Assembly: GCA_903952145.1 (NCBI GenBank)
Contig: CAJBES010000032.1
Span: 1-33,286 of the forward strand
Length of the DNA stretch: 33,286 bases
Direction of reading: 5' to 3'
Source of the DNA: an uncultured Opitutaceae bacterium
Lineage (GTDB): Bacteria; Verrucomicrobiota; Verrucomicrobiia; Opitutales; Opitutaceae
Part shown: in pieces, positions 9,116 through 18,666 of the stretch
Numbering within the stretch: position 1 is the first letter of the stretch
Layout of the letters: every line of letters begins with the position of its first letter
Position numbers and translations under genes: made by a program
The notes under the pieces: generated by a model
The model's database searches: none
Told to the model about the DNA's origin: nothing
The model's input: the letters and a program-made list of their open reading frames with translations, nothing else

Positions 9116-9589
9116 ATGCCCATCTCCATCGGTTCCAAAGCCCCTGATTTTACCCTCAAATCCAAGACCGCCGAAGGCCTCAAGGAGGTGACCCTGAGCG
9201 CCAATTTTGGCAAAAAACAGACCGTGCTGCTGTTCTTCCCGCTGGCGTTCACCGGCGTGTGCACGCAGGAAATGTGCGACCAGACTTCCGGACTCGGCGA
9301 CTACGAGCAACTCGGCGCCAACGTCATCGGCATCAGCGTGGACAGCCCGTTCGCGCAGGAGGCCTGGGCCAAGGCCAACAAGATCGGCCTCACGCTCGTC
9401 AGTGATCTCAACAAGACGACCACCAAGGCCTACGATGTGCTTTTCCCGATGCTTGCGGGCGTTGGCGACACGAGCGCGCGTGCGGCGTTTGTCATCGGCA
9501 AGGACGGGGTTGTAAAATACGCCGAACAAACGGCGACGCCGAAGGACCTGCCGAATTTCGCGGCGGTCAAGGCGGCGCTGGCGAAGTGA
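9116..9589 (+). CDS. AhpC/TSA-family thiol peroxidase (peroxiredoxin, PrxQ/Bcp-like cysteine spacing)
   Basis: A 157-residue peroxiredoxin that reduces hydrogen peroxide or organic hydroperoxides using a thiol. The active-site segment 'PLAFTGVCTQEMC' has the peroxidatic Cys49 within the P-x3-T-x2-C motif. A second cysteine, Cys54, lies five residues on; this C-x4-C spacing is typical of PrxQ/Bcp-type two-cysteine enzymes, although the overall sequence also resembles AhpE-type proteins. The N-terminal 'GSKAPDFTL' is a family signature. The frame opens at 9026, but ATG 9116 gives the conserved N-terminus. The protein has no signal peptide, so it is cytoplasmic. acnA follows after 78 bases on the same strand. 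A link between oxidant defence and the oxidant-sensitive aconitase cluster is plausible but inferred. Confidence 0.92.
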   Translation: MPISIGSKAPDFTLKSKTAEGLKEVTLSANFGKKQTVLLFFPLAFTGVCTQEMCDQTSGLGDYEQLGANVIGISVDSPFAQEAWAKANKIGLTLVSDLNKTTTKAYDVLFPMLAGVGDTSARAAFVIGKDGVVKYAEQTATPKDLPNFAAVKAALAK

Positions 9590-9602
9590 ATTTAGGAGCC
9601 AA

Positions 9603-9630
9603 GACGGCCCCGTCGTGGTTTCGTTTTTTT
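9603..9630 (+). terminator. Possible weak terminator after the peroxiredoxin gene
   Basis: GACG (9603-9606) can pair with CGTC (9611-9614), and a run of seven T residues follows at 9624-9630 after a 9-base spacer. The stem is short and the spacer is long for a Rho-independent terminator, so this is only a candidate. Confidence 0.25.
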
Positions 9631-9648
9631 GGCGACGAGAGCGTCGCC
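9631..9648. other. Strong hairpin just upstream of acnA start
   Basis: GGCGACG (9631-9637) and CGTCGCC (9642-9648) form a perfect seven-pair, GC-rich stem over an AGAG tetraloop. The stem ends 19 bases before the chosen acnA ATG, where it could affect ribosome access or protect the 5' end. On the plus strand it lacks a following T-run, so it is not a classic terminator. Confidence 0.4.
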
Positions 9649-9667
9649 GCCCCATTTTCTGAAAAAT

Positions 9668-12370
<2,703 letters not shown>

Positions 12371-12441
12371 CCCGCCCGGAAATGCAATGCTTGGTTCAAC
12401 CGTGGGTTTTGCGTTTTCACTGCTTTAAGTGATATTGTCCC

Positions 12442-12945
12442 ATGTCTGACAGCGGCAAACCCGTCTATCTGGTCGATCCCTATTGCGATCCCGTGGTGGT
12501 GCGGATCGACGGCCGGGCCTGCTTTCAAAACAGCGCGGGGCTGAAGGATTTCATCGCAGAAATGATCAAGCAGGGGAAAACCCGCTTTGTGTTCGATTTT
12601 CAACATTGCGCCAGCATGGACAGCACCTTTTTGGGCGTCCTCGCCGGCGCCGCGCTGGAACTGCGCAAAGCGGGCGGCAAGCTGATCATGGCCCGCGTGG
12701 GCCAGCGCAACCTGGAACTCGTGCGCAACCTCGGCCTGCACCACCTGCTGACAGTGGACACCGGGGGCTTTGCCATGAATTTCACTAAGTGCGACCAACC
12801 CCTGGCCAATCCTGAAGGTAGCGAACTGGGCAACGCCCGGCTGATGCTTGAGGCACATGAGAACCTGGTGACCGCGGACGAGACGAACCGGAGCAAGTTT
12901 CAGGACGTGCTGCTTTTTCTCAAAAACCGCGTGGGACAGAAATAA
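12442..12945 (+). CDS. STAS-domain protein (anti-sigma factor antagonist-like)
   Basis: A 167-residue protein whose first 110 or so residues fit the STAS fold: a beta strand 'VVVRIDGRACF', then 'TRFVFDFQHCASMDSTFLGVLAGA', with Asp60-Ser61 at the position of the phosphorylatable serine of SpoIIAA/RsbV proteins. About 55 residues follow the domain and are not recognised. Such proteins are usually switched by a serine kinase/anti-sigma factor and a PP2C phosphatase; none is visible nearby, so the partner must be elsewhere. A short inverted repeat TCACT/AGTGA (12417-12432) lies 10 bases before the ATG and overlaps the ribosome-binding region. It converges with dapF with a 22-base gap. Confidence 0.82.
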   Translation: MSDSGKPVYLVDPYCDPVVVRIDGRACFQNSAGLKDFIAEMIKQGKTRFVFDFQHCASMDSTFLGVLAGAALELRKAGGKLIMARVGQRNLELVRNLGLHHLLTVDTGGFAMNFTKCDQPLANPEGSELGNARLMLEAHENLVTADETNRSKFQDVLLFLKNRVGQK

Positions 12946-12967
12946 GGCGGCAGCGCGCGACGAGGGC

Positions 12968-13819
12968 TCAGAGCTTCACCTGAAACAACTCGGGGTGCAT
13001 GACCCCCTCGGCGACCTTGTTCACCGTGCCGGTCATCAGGATGGCAAAGCCCTCGCCGATCTCGATGCCGATCGTGCCGCCGGGCATGTGCACGGTGACG
13101 GCACGGTCCACCAGGCCGAGGCGGTGGGCGACGGCGGCGGCGGCGCTGGAACTGCTGCCCGAGGCAAGGGTGTAACCGGCGCCACGTTCCCAGATTTCGA
13201 TGCGGATGTTGGCGCGGTCCAGCACCTGCAGGAACTGGACGTTGGTCTTGCGGGGGAAGTTGGGATGCGTCTCAAGGTGCGGTCCGTAGCGGTGAGCCAG
13301 TTCCGCATTCACGATGGGCAGCGGGAGGACGCAGTGCGGGTTGCCGATGGTGGCCGCGCAGTAAGTGAACTCGCGGTCGAGGACGGTGATTTTCTCGTTG
13401 AGGACCTCACGGGGGGCACCGGTGACCGGAATTCGGGCACTGTCAAAATTAACGCTGCCCATCGCCACGGTGATGAGCCGGCCCTGCTCCTTGATCACGG
13501 ACTGTACATGGCCGCCCGGGGTCTCGATGGTGAAGGCGGGACTCTTGACCAAGCCCTGGTCCCAGAGGAAGCGGGAGAAAATGCGCAGACCGTTGCCGGA
13601 TTTCTCGGCCTCGGAGCCATCGGGATTGAAGATGCGCAGCCCGAACTCGCTCTGCTGCGAGGGGAGCGGGCCCCAGAGGATGCCGTCAGAGCCGACCCCG
13701 AAATTGCGGTGACAGACCACGCGGATTTGCGGGACGGAGGGTTCTGGCCAAGCCGGGAAGTCGGCCGGATTCAGGACGATGTAGTCGTTGCCGAGGGCGT
13801 GATATTTGTGGAAACGCAT
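12968..13819 (-). CDS. dapF: Diaminopimelate epimerase homologue with both catalytic cysteines replaced by serine
   Basis: A 283-residue DapF-fold protein. DapF converts LL- to meso-diaminopimelate for peptidoglycan and lysine synthesis. Family landmarks are clear: 'KYHALGNDYIVL' at the N-terminus, 'FGVGSDGILWG', 'IFNPDGSEAE', 'TIGNPHCV' and 'IWERGAGYTLASG'. However, the position of the first catalytic cysteine (C-G-N-G in known enzymes) is Ser74 in 'KSGNGLR'. The position of the second (A-C-G-T/S-G) is Ser220 in 'LASGSSSS'. Both were checked on the DNA. The protein may be a low-activity epimerase, an enzyme for another substrate, or a distinct subfamily. The symbol reflects family only. The start is ATG 13819. 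Confidence 0.85.
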   Translation of the reverse strand: MRFHKYHALGNDYIVLNPADFPAWPEPSVPQIRVVCHRNFGVGSDGILWGPLPSQQSEFGLRIFNPDGSEAEKSGNGLRIFSRFLWDQGLVKSPAFTIETPGGHVQSVIKEQGRLITVAMGSVNFDSARIPVTGAPREVLNEKITVLDREFTYCAATIGNPHCVLPLPIVNAELAHRYGPHLETHPNFPRKTNVQFLQVLDRANIRIEIWERGAGYTLASGSSSSAAAAVAHRLGLVDRAVTVHMPGGTIGIEIGEGFAILMTGTVNKVAEGVMHPELFQVKL

Positions 13820-14159
13820 GAGAGGGACCGCTGAACTAGACCACTGCCATGCCGGATGGCACGGTTAAAACGATACAGAACCGACTCAGGCCTGCAGGCC
13901 CGGTCAGTGGAGGAGTGCAACCGAACAGACTCTGCTTGCCGATCGTCGAGGCGGCAGCGCCCTGCGATTAATGGTGAGCAGTGCCAGCGACTCGCGCCCA
14001 GGGCGCGATCGGGGCAGTTGCGCTTCCTGCCAACCGTGCGCGGCGCGGTGGGGTTAGGGGCCGGTGCAGTGAGCCTAGCTGCACTCCATTCATGGGCTGA
14101 TGGTGACCGCCTGTCTGGTTTTACTGGTCAAAACGGCCCATACGCCTACGCTGCCCGCA
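13820..14159. other. 340-base stretch without a supported gene, between dapF and sppA starts
   Basis: This is the divergent upstream region of dapF (minus) and sppA (plus), so it should hold both promoters. I cannot place them confidently. It contains a small hairpin, TGCCAT/ATGGCA (13845-13861), and a 12-base palindrome GGCCTGCAGGCC (13889-13900). An open frame from 13856 on the plus strand runs into sppA in another frame and its translation looks like random GC-rich sequence. No tRNA or known RNA was recognised. Confidence 0.5.
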
Positions 14160-15962
14160 ATGAAAAACTTTCTCTCGTCGATGCTTGGAGCGCTGGCGGC
14201 ATTGTTTATTTTTACCGGCGGCGCAGCGGTGACATTCATCGGTTTCCTCGTGGTGATCAGTGCGCTCGGGGAAAAATCCGTCAAGGTGGAGGACGGTTCC
14301 TACCTGGTGGTGGATCTGGAGACAAATATCAGTGATGCACCCTTGCTGATCGATTTCAACGCCCTGCTGGGTGACCGGCCCGAGGCCCTGCAATTGCGCC
14401 TGGTAACGCAGGCGATCCGGTCCGCAGCTGCGGACAACCGGATCAAGGGCATTCTGTTGGTGGGTTCGTTGCAGCCGGAAGGCTACGGTTCCGGCTACGC
14501 CGCCCTGGCCGAGGTGCGCAGTGCGCTCGAAGCCTTCAAGGCGGCCAAAAAGCCCCTCAAGGCCTACCTGACCTATGCGACGACGCGTGATTTCTACCTC
14601 GCGTCCACGGCCAGCGAAATCGCCATGGATCCCTATGGCGTCATCCTCATGCCGGGTCTCGCAAGCGAACCCGTGTTCCTGGCCGGCGCGTTTGAAAAAT
14701 TTGGCATTGGTGTGCAGGTGACACGCGTCGGCAAATACAAGGCCGCGGTCGAACCCTTTACCCGGCGCGACTTGAGCCCGGAAAACCGGGAACAGCTGCA
14801 GAAGCTGCTGGATGACATGTGGGCGGAACTCCGGGCGGAGGTAGCAAAAAGTCGGGGGCTGAAGCCGGCCGAATTGCAGGCCGTGATCGACGCGGAGGGC
14901 ATGATCCGCGCCGAAGCCGCGATGCAGGCACGGCTGGTGGACCGCATCGCCTACCGCGATGAGATCATTGCCAATCTCAAGCAGGAGACCGGCCGCACGG
15001 GCGCGAAAGAGAGTTTCAAACAGATCAAGCTGGCGGACTACGCCAAAGTGGCCCCCACTCCCACGCCCAAGGCGAAAATGCCGGCGGGGCATAAGCGCGG
15101 CCGCGTGGCCGTGGTTTATGCCGAAGGTGAGATTGTCGACGGCGAGGGCGGGGCGGGGCAGGTTGGCGGGGTGAAATACGCCCGGGAACTGCGGCGGCTG
15201 CGCCAGGACGCGGACATCAAGGCCATCGTGCTGCGGGTGAACAGCCCGGGCGGAAGCGCCTCGGCTTCGGAGGCAATCCAGCGCGAAATGCGGCTGGCGG
15301 CAGAGGCCAAGCCGGTGGTCGTCTCGATGGGGTCTTATGCGGCATCGGGCGGTTACTGGATCTCGACCTACAGCGAACGCATCTTCGCCGAGCCTGCGAC
15401 GATCACCGGCTCGATCGGCGTTTTTGGCATCCTCTTTGATGTGAAGAAACTGGCGAACGACCTCGGGGTGACATTCGACAGCGTCAAGACCGGGCAATTT
15501 GCTGATACCCTGACGATCAGCCGGCCGAAGACTGCCGCCGAACTCGCGATGATCCAGCGGGCGGTGGACTGGATCTACGGTGAGTTCGTGGGCAAGGTGG
15601 CGGATTCGCGCAAGCTGGACCGTAAGCTGGTCGAGGAGATCGCACAGGGCCGGGTCTGGTCAGGCAGGGAGGCGAAAACTCTGGGGCTCGTGGACGAACT
15701 GGGCGGGTTGCAAACCGCCCTGGACTACGCCGCGACGAAAGCCGGACTGCGCGCAGACTACCGGGTCACGGAGTTTCCCCGCAAGAAGGAGTTGGCGGAG
15801 GCCATCGCAGAAATGATCAAAAAAGTGCAGCCAGTGGCTGCGCGCGCCAGCATCTATGAACGACTGGCGGGCCGGCTGAAGCAGGAATTGCAGACCCTGA
15901 AGGCTTACAACGACCCCCAGGGACTTTATGCACGCATGCCGGATGGCCTCAAGGTGGAGTGA
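14160..15962 (+). CDS. sppA: Signal peptide peptidase SppA, long (67K) type
   Basis: A 600-residue membrane-anchored serine protease that digests leftover signal peptides. The N-terminus 'MKNFLSSMLGALAALFIFTG' with a further hydrophobic stretch to about residue 40 forms the single membrane anchor. The protein has the duplicated ClpP-like architecture of the long SppA type. The catalytic dyad is visible: Lys194 in 'VGKYKAAVEPF' in the first repeat and Ser396 in 'SYAASGGYW' in the second. The spacing of 202 residues is close to the 200 of E. coli SppA (Lys209/Ser409). The frame opens at 14100, but ATG 14160 gives a proper membrane anchor. It converges with the dus gene. Confidence 0.95.
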   Translation: MKNFLSSMLGALAALFIFTGGAAVTFIGFLVVISALGEKSVKVEDGSYLVVDLETNISDAPLLIDFNALLGDRPEALQLRLVTQAIRSAAADNRIKGILLVGSLQPEGYGSGYAALAEVRSALEAFKAAKKPLKAYLTYATTRDFYLASTASEIAMDPYGVILMPGLASEPVFLAGAFEKFGIGVQVTRVGKYKAAVEPFTRRDLSPENREQLQKLLDDMWAELRAEVAKSRGLKPAELQAVIDAEGMIRAEAAMQARLVDRIAYRDEIIANLKQETGRTGAKESFKQIKLADYAKVAPTPTPKAKMPAGHKRGRVAVVYAEGEIVDGEGGAGQVGGVKYARELRRLRQDADIKAIVLRVNSPGGSASASEAIQREMRLAAEAKPVVVSMGSYAASGGYWISTYSERIFAEPATITGSIGVFGILFDVKKLANDLGVTFDSVKTGQFADTLTISRPKTAAELAMIQRAVDWIYGEFVGKVADSRKLDRKLVEEIAQGRVWSGREAKTLGLVDELGGLQTALDYAATKAGLRADYRVTEFPRKKELAEAIAEMIKKVQPVAARASIYERLAGRLKQELQTLKAYNDPQGLYARMPDGLKVE

Positions 15963-15968
15963 GCGAGT

Positions 15969-15990
15969 TTTCACCTGCACCCTGGTGAAA
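15969..15990. terminator. Hairpin between convergent sppA and dus
   Basis: TTTCACC (15969-15975) and GGTGAAA (15984-15990) form a perfect seven-pair stem over eight bases, starting 7 bases after the sppA stop. There is no following T-run on either strand, so termination is suggested by position only. Confidence 0.35.
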
Positions 15991-16080
15991 GGGAGCGACG
16001 GACCACTGACATTCCGATCGGCCAGGCGGTGCAACTGCCGGCCGCAGGGCGCTCGGGCTCAAGTCAGCAGACGGTGACGA

Positions 16081-16095
16081 CCGGTCCGGGACCGG
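16081..16095. terminator. GC-rich palindrome behind the dus stop codon
   Basis: CCGGTCC-G-GGACCGG is a near-perfect palindrome that begins 5 bases past the dus stop (read on the minus strand). It could form a short hairpin ending the dus transcript. No T-run follows. Confidence 0.3.
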
Positions 16096-16100
16096 CTCAC

Positions 16101-17195
16101 TCAGGCGGTGATAGTTTCGAGTGAACAGCCGTCGGCTGTGACCGTGGGCATTTCGCAACTGGGCCGGGCAATGACCCCGGGGTAGGGCTCCGCGGCGAAT
16201 TCCCGGTCGGGTGTGGCCAGCAGGTGACGATCGCAGATGCCAAATAGTTCGGCACGGGTCGAGGCACGGCGCATATCGTGGAGGAAGGCCCCGTCGGCAT
16301 CGACACTCTGGCCGACAAAGTTGAGATACTTCTTCATCTTGTTCACGTGGGCGACCTCGGGGAAAGTATCGGTCTGGGTGGCGTTGAAGAGCAGCTCAAC
16401 ATAGTCACGGACCTGGGCCAGGGTGACTGGCGTGACCGGCTGGCCGGCGAAAAGAGCGCGGCACTGGCGGAAGATCCAGGGATTGCGGATGGCGTGCCGG
16501 CCGATCATGACCCCGGCCGCGCCGGTGGCGGCGAGCACGGCGGCGGCCTTGGCGGCCGAGGTGATGTTGCCGTTGGCCAGGACTGGGCAGTGGACGCGGG
16601 CGACGGCGCGCGCGATGAAATCATACCGCACCTCACTGCGATACATTTCCCTCACGGTGCGACCGTGGACGCTGAGCAGGTCCACCCGGTGGCGGTTCAC
16701 CGAATCGAGGATGCGGTCGAATTGGGCGGTGTCGTCGAAACCCAGGCGCATCTTGACGGAGAGAAGCCCTGGCACCGCGGCCCGCAGTGCGCCCAGAATT
16801 TCGTCAATCCTGGCGGGATTGCGGAGGAGTCCGCCGCCGACATTCTTTTTGTAAACCTTGGGGGCAGGGCAACCAAGGTTAAGATCAATGCCTGCGACCG
16901 GCAGGGTGAGCAGGTCCGCGATGGTGCGATTGAGATGGTGGATGTCTTCGCCGATGAGCTGCGCGAATACCGGGCGTCCGGTGGTGTTCTCCGCCAGGGA
17001 GCGGACGATATGTTTTTCCAGGCGGGACTGGGCATGGACCCGGAAAAATTCGGTGAAAAAATAGTCGGGCGCGCCGTAGTGCGCGATGACGCGCATGAAG
17101 GCGAGGTCGGTGACGTCCTGCATGGGGGCAAGGGCCGTCAACGGCTGGCCCGGGAGATGACCCGCGGGCAGGCGGGAGGGGAGGGGTACGGCCAC
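16101..17195 (-). CDS. tRNA-dihydrouridine synthase
   Basis: A 364-residue FMN enzyme that reduces specific uridines in tRNA D-loops to dihydrouridine. The TIM-barrel signature is clear: 'ALAPMQDVTDLAFM' at the N-terminus, 'FAQLIGED', the catalytic-cysteine motif 'NLGCPAPKVYKKNVGGGLL' with Cys109, 'VHGRTVREMYRSEVRYD', 'VLANGNI' and 'GVMIGRHAIRNPWIF' for FMN phosphate binding. The start is GTG 17195, because the next ATG would delete the conserved first strand. DusB-like by general character, but the subtype (A/B/C) cannot be fixed. It begins 5 bases after the stop of the BFN-domain gene, so the two are in one operon. Confidence 0.93.
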   Translation of the reverse strand: MAVPLPSRLPAGHLPGQPLTALAPMQDVTDLAFMRVIAHYGAPDYFFTEFFRVHAQSRLEKHIVRSLAENTTGRPVFAQLIGEDIHHLNRTIADLLTLPVAGIDLNLGCPAPKVYKKNVGGGLLRNPARIDEILGALRAAVPGLLSVKMRLGFDDTAQFDRILDSVNRHRVDLLSVHGRTVREMYRSEVRYDFIARAVARVHCPVLANGNITSAAKAAAVLAATGAAGVMIGRHAIRNPWIFRQCRALFAGQPVTPVTLAQVRDYVELLFNATQTDTFPEVAHVNKMKKYLNFVGQSVDADGAFLHDMRRASTRAELFGICDRHLLATPDREFAAEPYPGVIARPSCEMPTVTADGCSLETITA

Positions 17196-17200
17196 GTGGC

Positions 17201-17671
17201 TCAGGCAGACTCCTCCCCGGCTGATTCCTCGGCCTGCTGTTTGAGCACCCGGGCAAGGATTGCGCTCTTGTCCTCGACACTGTCGAACACCGGGCGCGCG
17301 ACATAGATGGGCCGTTGGTGCTGCAGGGCGAGCACGATGGAATCACTGGGCCGGGCGTCCAGCTCGACAATCTTTTTGCCGAGTTCGTTCTCCATGTGCA
17401 GCAGGATGCGGGCGTAGAACGTGCCCTCGCGGGTGTCGTTGATGACAATATGGTCGAGCGTGGCGCCAAGGCCGAGCAGGATGCTGCCGATCAGCTCGTG
17501 GGTGAGGGGCCGCTCCTTCTTGACCCCATCGAGCGTCATCCGGATCGAGTTACCGACGAATTGGTCCACATAGAAGACGAAGGTCTTGTCCGCCTGCCCG
17601 AGGAAAATGGCGCAGCCGTTGGCAGTGGGCATGGCGCCTTTGACGGTAACGAGGACGGGGTCCTTGGACAT
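17201..17671 (-). CDS. Bifunctional nuclease (BFN, DUF151) domain protein
   Basis: A 156-residue single-domain protein. The BFN/DUF151 pattern is visible in 'VFYVDQFVGNSIRMTLDG', 'ILLGLGATLDHIVIND', 'GTFYARILLHMENELGKKIVELDARPSDSIVLAL' (quoted in overlapping pieces) and the acidic C-terminal tail. Proteins of this family have reported DNase/RNase activity in plants, and mycobacterial and other bacterial members are common, but their role in bacteria is not well defined. The frame opens at 17710; ATG 17671 gives the conserved 'MSKDPVLVTVKG' start. It lies 46 bases after lpxI and 5 bases before dus on the same strand. Confidence 0.87.
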   Translation of the reverse strand: MSKDPVLVTVKGAMPTANGCAIFLGQADKTFVFYVDQFVGNSIRMTLDGVKKERPLTHELIGSILLGLGATLDHIVINDTREGTFYARILLHMENELGKKIVELDARPSDSIVLALQHQRPIYVARPVFDSVEDKSAILARVLKQQAEESAGEESA

Positions 17672-17717
17672 GGGGACAGTATAGGTTGTGTGGGCCTCGA
17701 CGCAAGCCACCGGGCGC

Positions 17718-18566
17718 TCAGGCGAAGCCGAAGAGGCTGATGCCCCAGGTGCGCGCTTGGGCGAGGACGGCGGGTTTGTCGAGCATGAGCACGCGGTCCG
17801 CCTCGAGTGCCGCGGCGGCTAGGCCGGCCTCGCGCATGGTTTCCAGCGTGCGCAGGCCGAAGCAGGGCACATCGAAGCGAAAATCCTGGCGGGCCTTGAC
17901 CGTTTTGACAAAAAGCGCACCGTCGGTCTTCAAGGTGCCGGCACGCCGCAGCATTGCATCGGTGCCTTCAAAGGCCTCGACGGCCAGCACCGTGCCCTTG
18001 CGCACCACACAGCCTTGGCCGATGTCAAGGCGGGCACATTCGCGGGCGATGTGGATGCCGTGATCCAGGTAATCCTGTTCGATGGGAAAACTGCGCCCCG
18101 TCATGCAGCCACCGGTGGCGAGGTGCTCGTCGAGAAACGCACGGGCGTCGAGTAGGGTGACGCCAATGGCTTCAATCTCAGTGGCAATGGCGCCGAAGAT
18201 TGTCTCGGCGTTGCGGCGCTTGAGCCCGAGCAGGAGGCGGGTGGTTTTGAGGTCGGGATGCAGCCCCTTGAAAAGGCGACGCGGGGTGATCTGCCCCGCC
18301 ATCAGGGCATAGCCGGCGCCAAAGTCACGGAGTGCCTTAAGCATGCGCCCAAGCTGGCCGACCAGGAGGATGCGGCGCTCTGGGTCGGGGAAAAGGGCCA
18401 CAAGCTCAGGGTGGGTCTCCTCTTCGAAACCGATGAGACGGACCGGCAGGCCGGCGCGGCGCAGCGCTTGTGCGACCAGGAGGGGGTAAGCGCCCTGGCC
18501 GGCAATCAATGCAACGGGCTGACGGGGGTTGTAATCGGCGGGCAGGAAAGCGGACACGGTGGGCAC
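17718..18566 (-). CDS. lpxI: UDP-2,3-diacylglucosamine pyrophosphatase LpxI
   Basis: Hydrolyses UDP-2,3-diacylglucosamine to lipid X and UMP in lipid A synthesis, replacing LpxH in many Gram-negative bacteria. The N-terminal 'VALIAGQGAYPLLVAQALRR' and the C-terminal catalytic-domain stretch 'VEAFEGTDAMLRRAG', followed by 'KTVKARQDFRFDVPCFG', are characteristic of LpxI (DUF1009). The open frame runs to 18761, but that would overlap the terminator and the end of the kinase gene; GTG 18566 (or GTG 18557) gives a normal length of about 282 residues. No other lipid A gene is in the window. It is the first gene of an apparent lpxI-BFN-dus operon. Confidence 0.9.
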   Translation of the reverse strand: MPTVSAFLPADYNPRQPVALIAGQGAYPLLVAQALRRAGLPVRLIGFEEETHPELVALFPDPERRILLVGQLGRMLKALRDFGAGYALMAGQITPRRLFKGLHPDLKTTRLLLGLKRRNAETIFGAIATEIEAIGVTLLDARAFLDEHLATGGCMTGRSFPIEQDYLDHGIHIARECARLDIGQGCVVRKGTVLAVEAFEGTDAMLRRAGTLKTDGALFVKTVKARQDFRFDVPCFGLRTLETMREAGLAAAALEADRVLMLDKPAVLAQARTWGISLFGFA

Positions 18567-18623
18567 AAGGGCAGCGTGGAGACGAGGCCGGACAGATTGA
18601 AGCCGGAAATTGCAGGCCAAAAG

Positions 18624-18645
18624 CCGCCCCCCTAGGAGGGGGCGG
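18624..18645 (-). terminator. Rho-independent terminator of the polysaccharide export operon
   Basis: CCGCCCCC (18624-18631) pairs perfectly with GGGGGCGG (18638-18645) over a six-base loop. Read on the minus strand the hairpin starts 21 bases after the kinase stop and is followed by CTTTTGG. This is the best terminator in the window. Confidence 0.75.
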
Positions 18646-18666
18646 GGTGAAACCTTCGGGCCGGGA

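Noticed and set aside
13856-14335. A 159-codon open frame on the plus strand between dapF and sppA
   Set aside because: It runs into sppA in a different frame, its translation is Arg/Gly-rich without motifs, and it has no plausible start signal.
14121-15497. A 458-codon open frame on the minus strand
   Set aside because: It is antisense to sppA, whose catalytic Lys and Ser are both in place.
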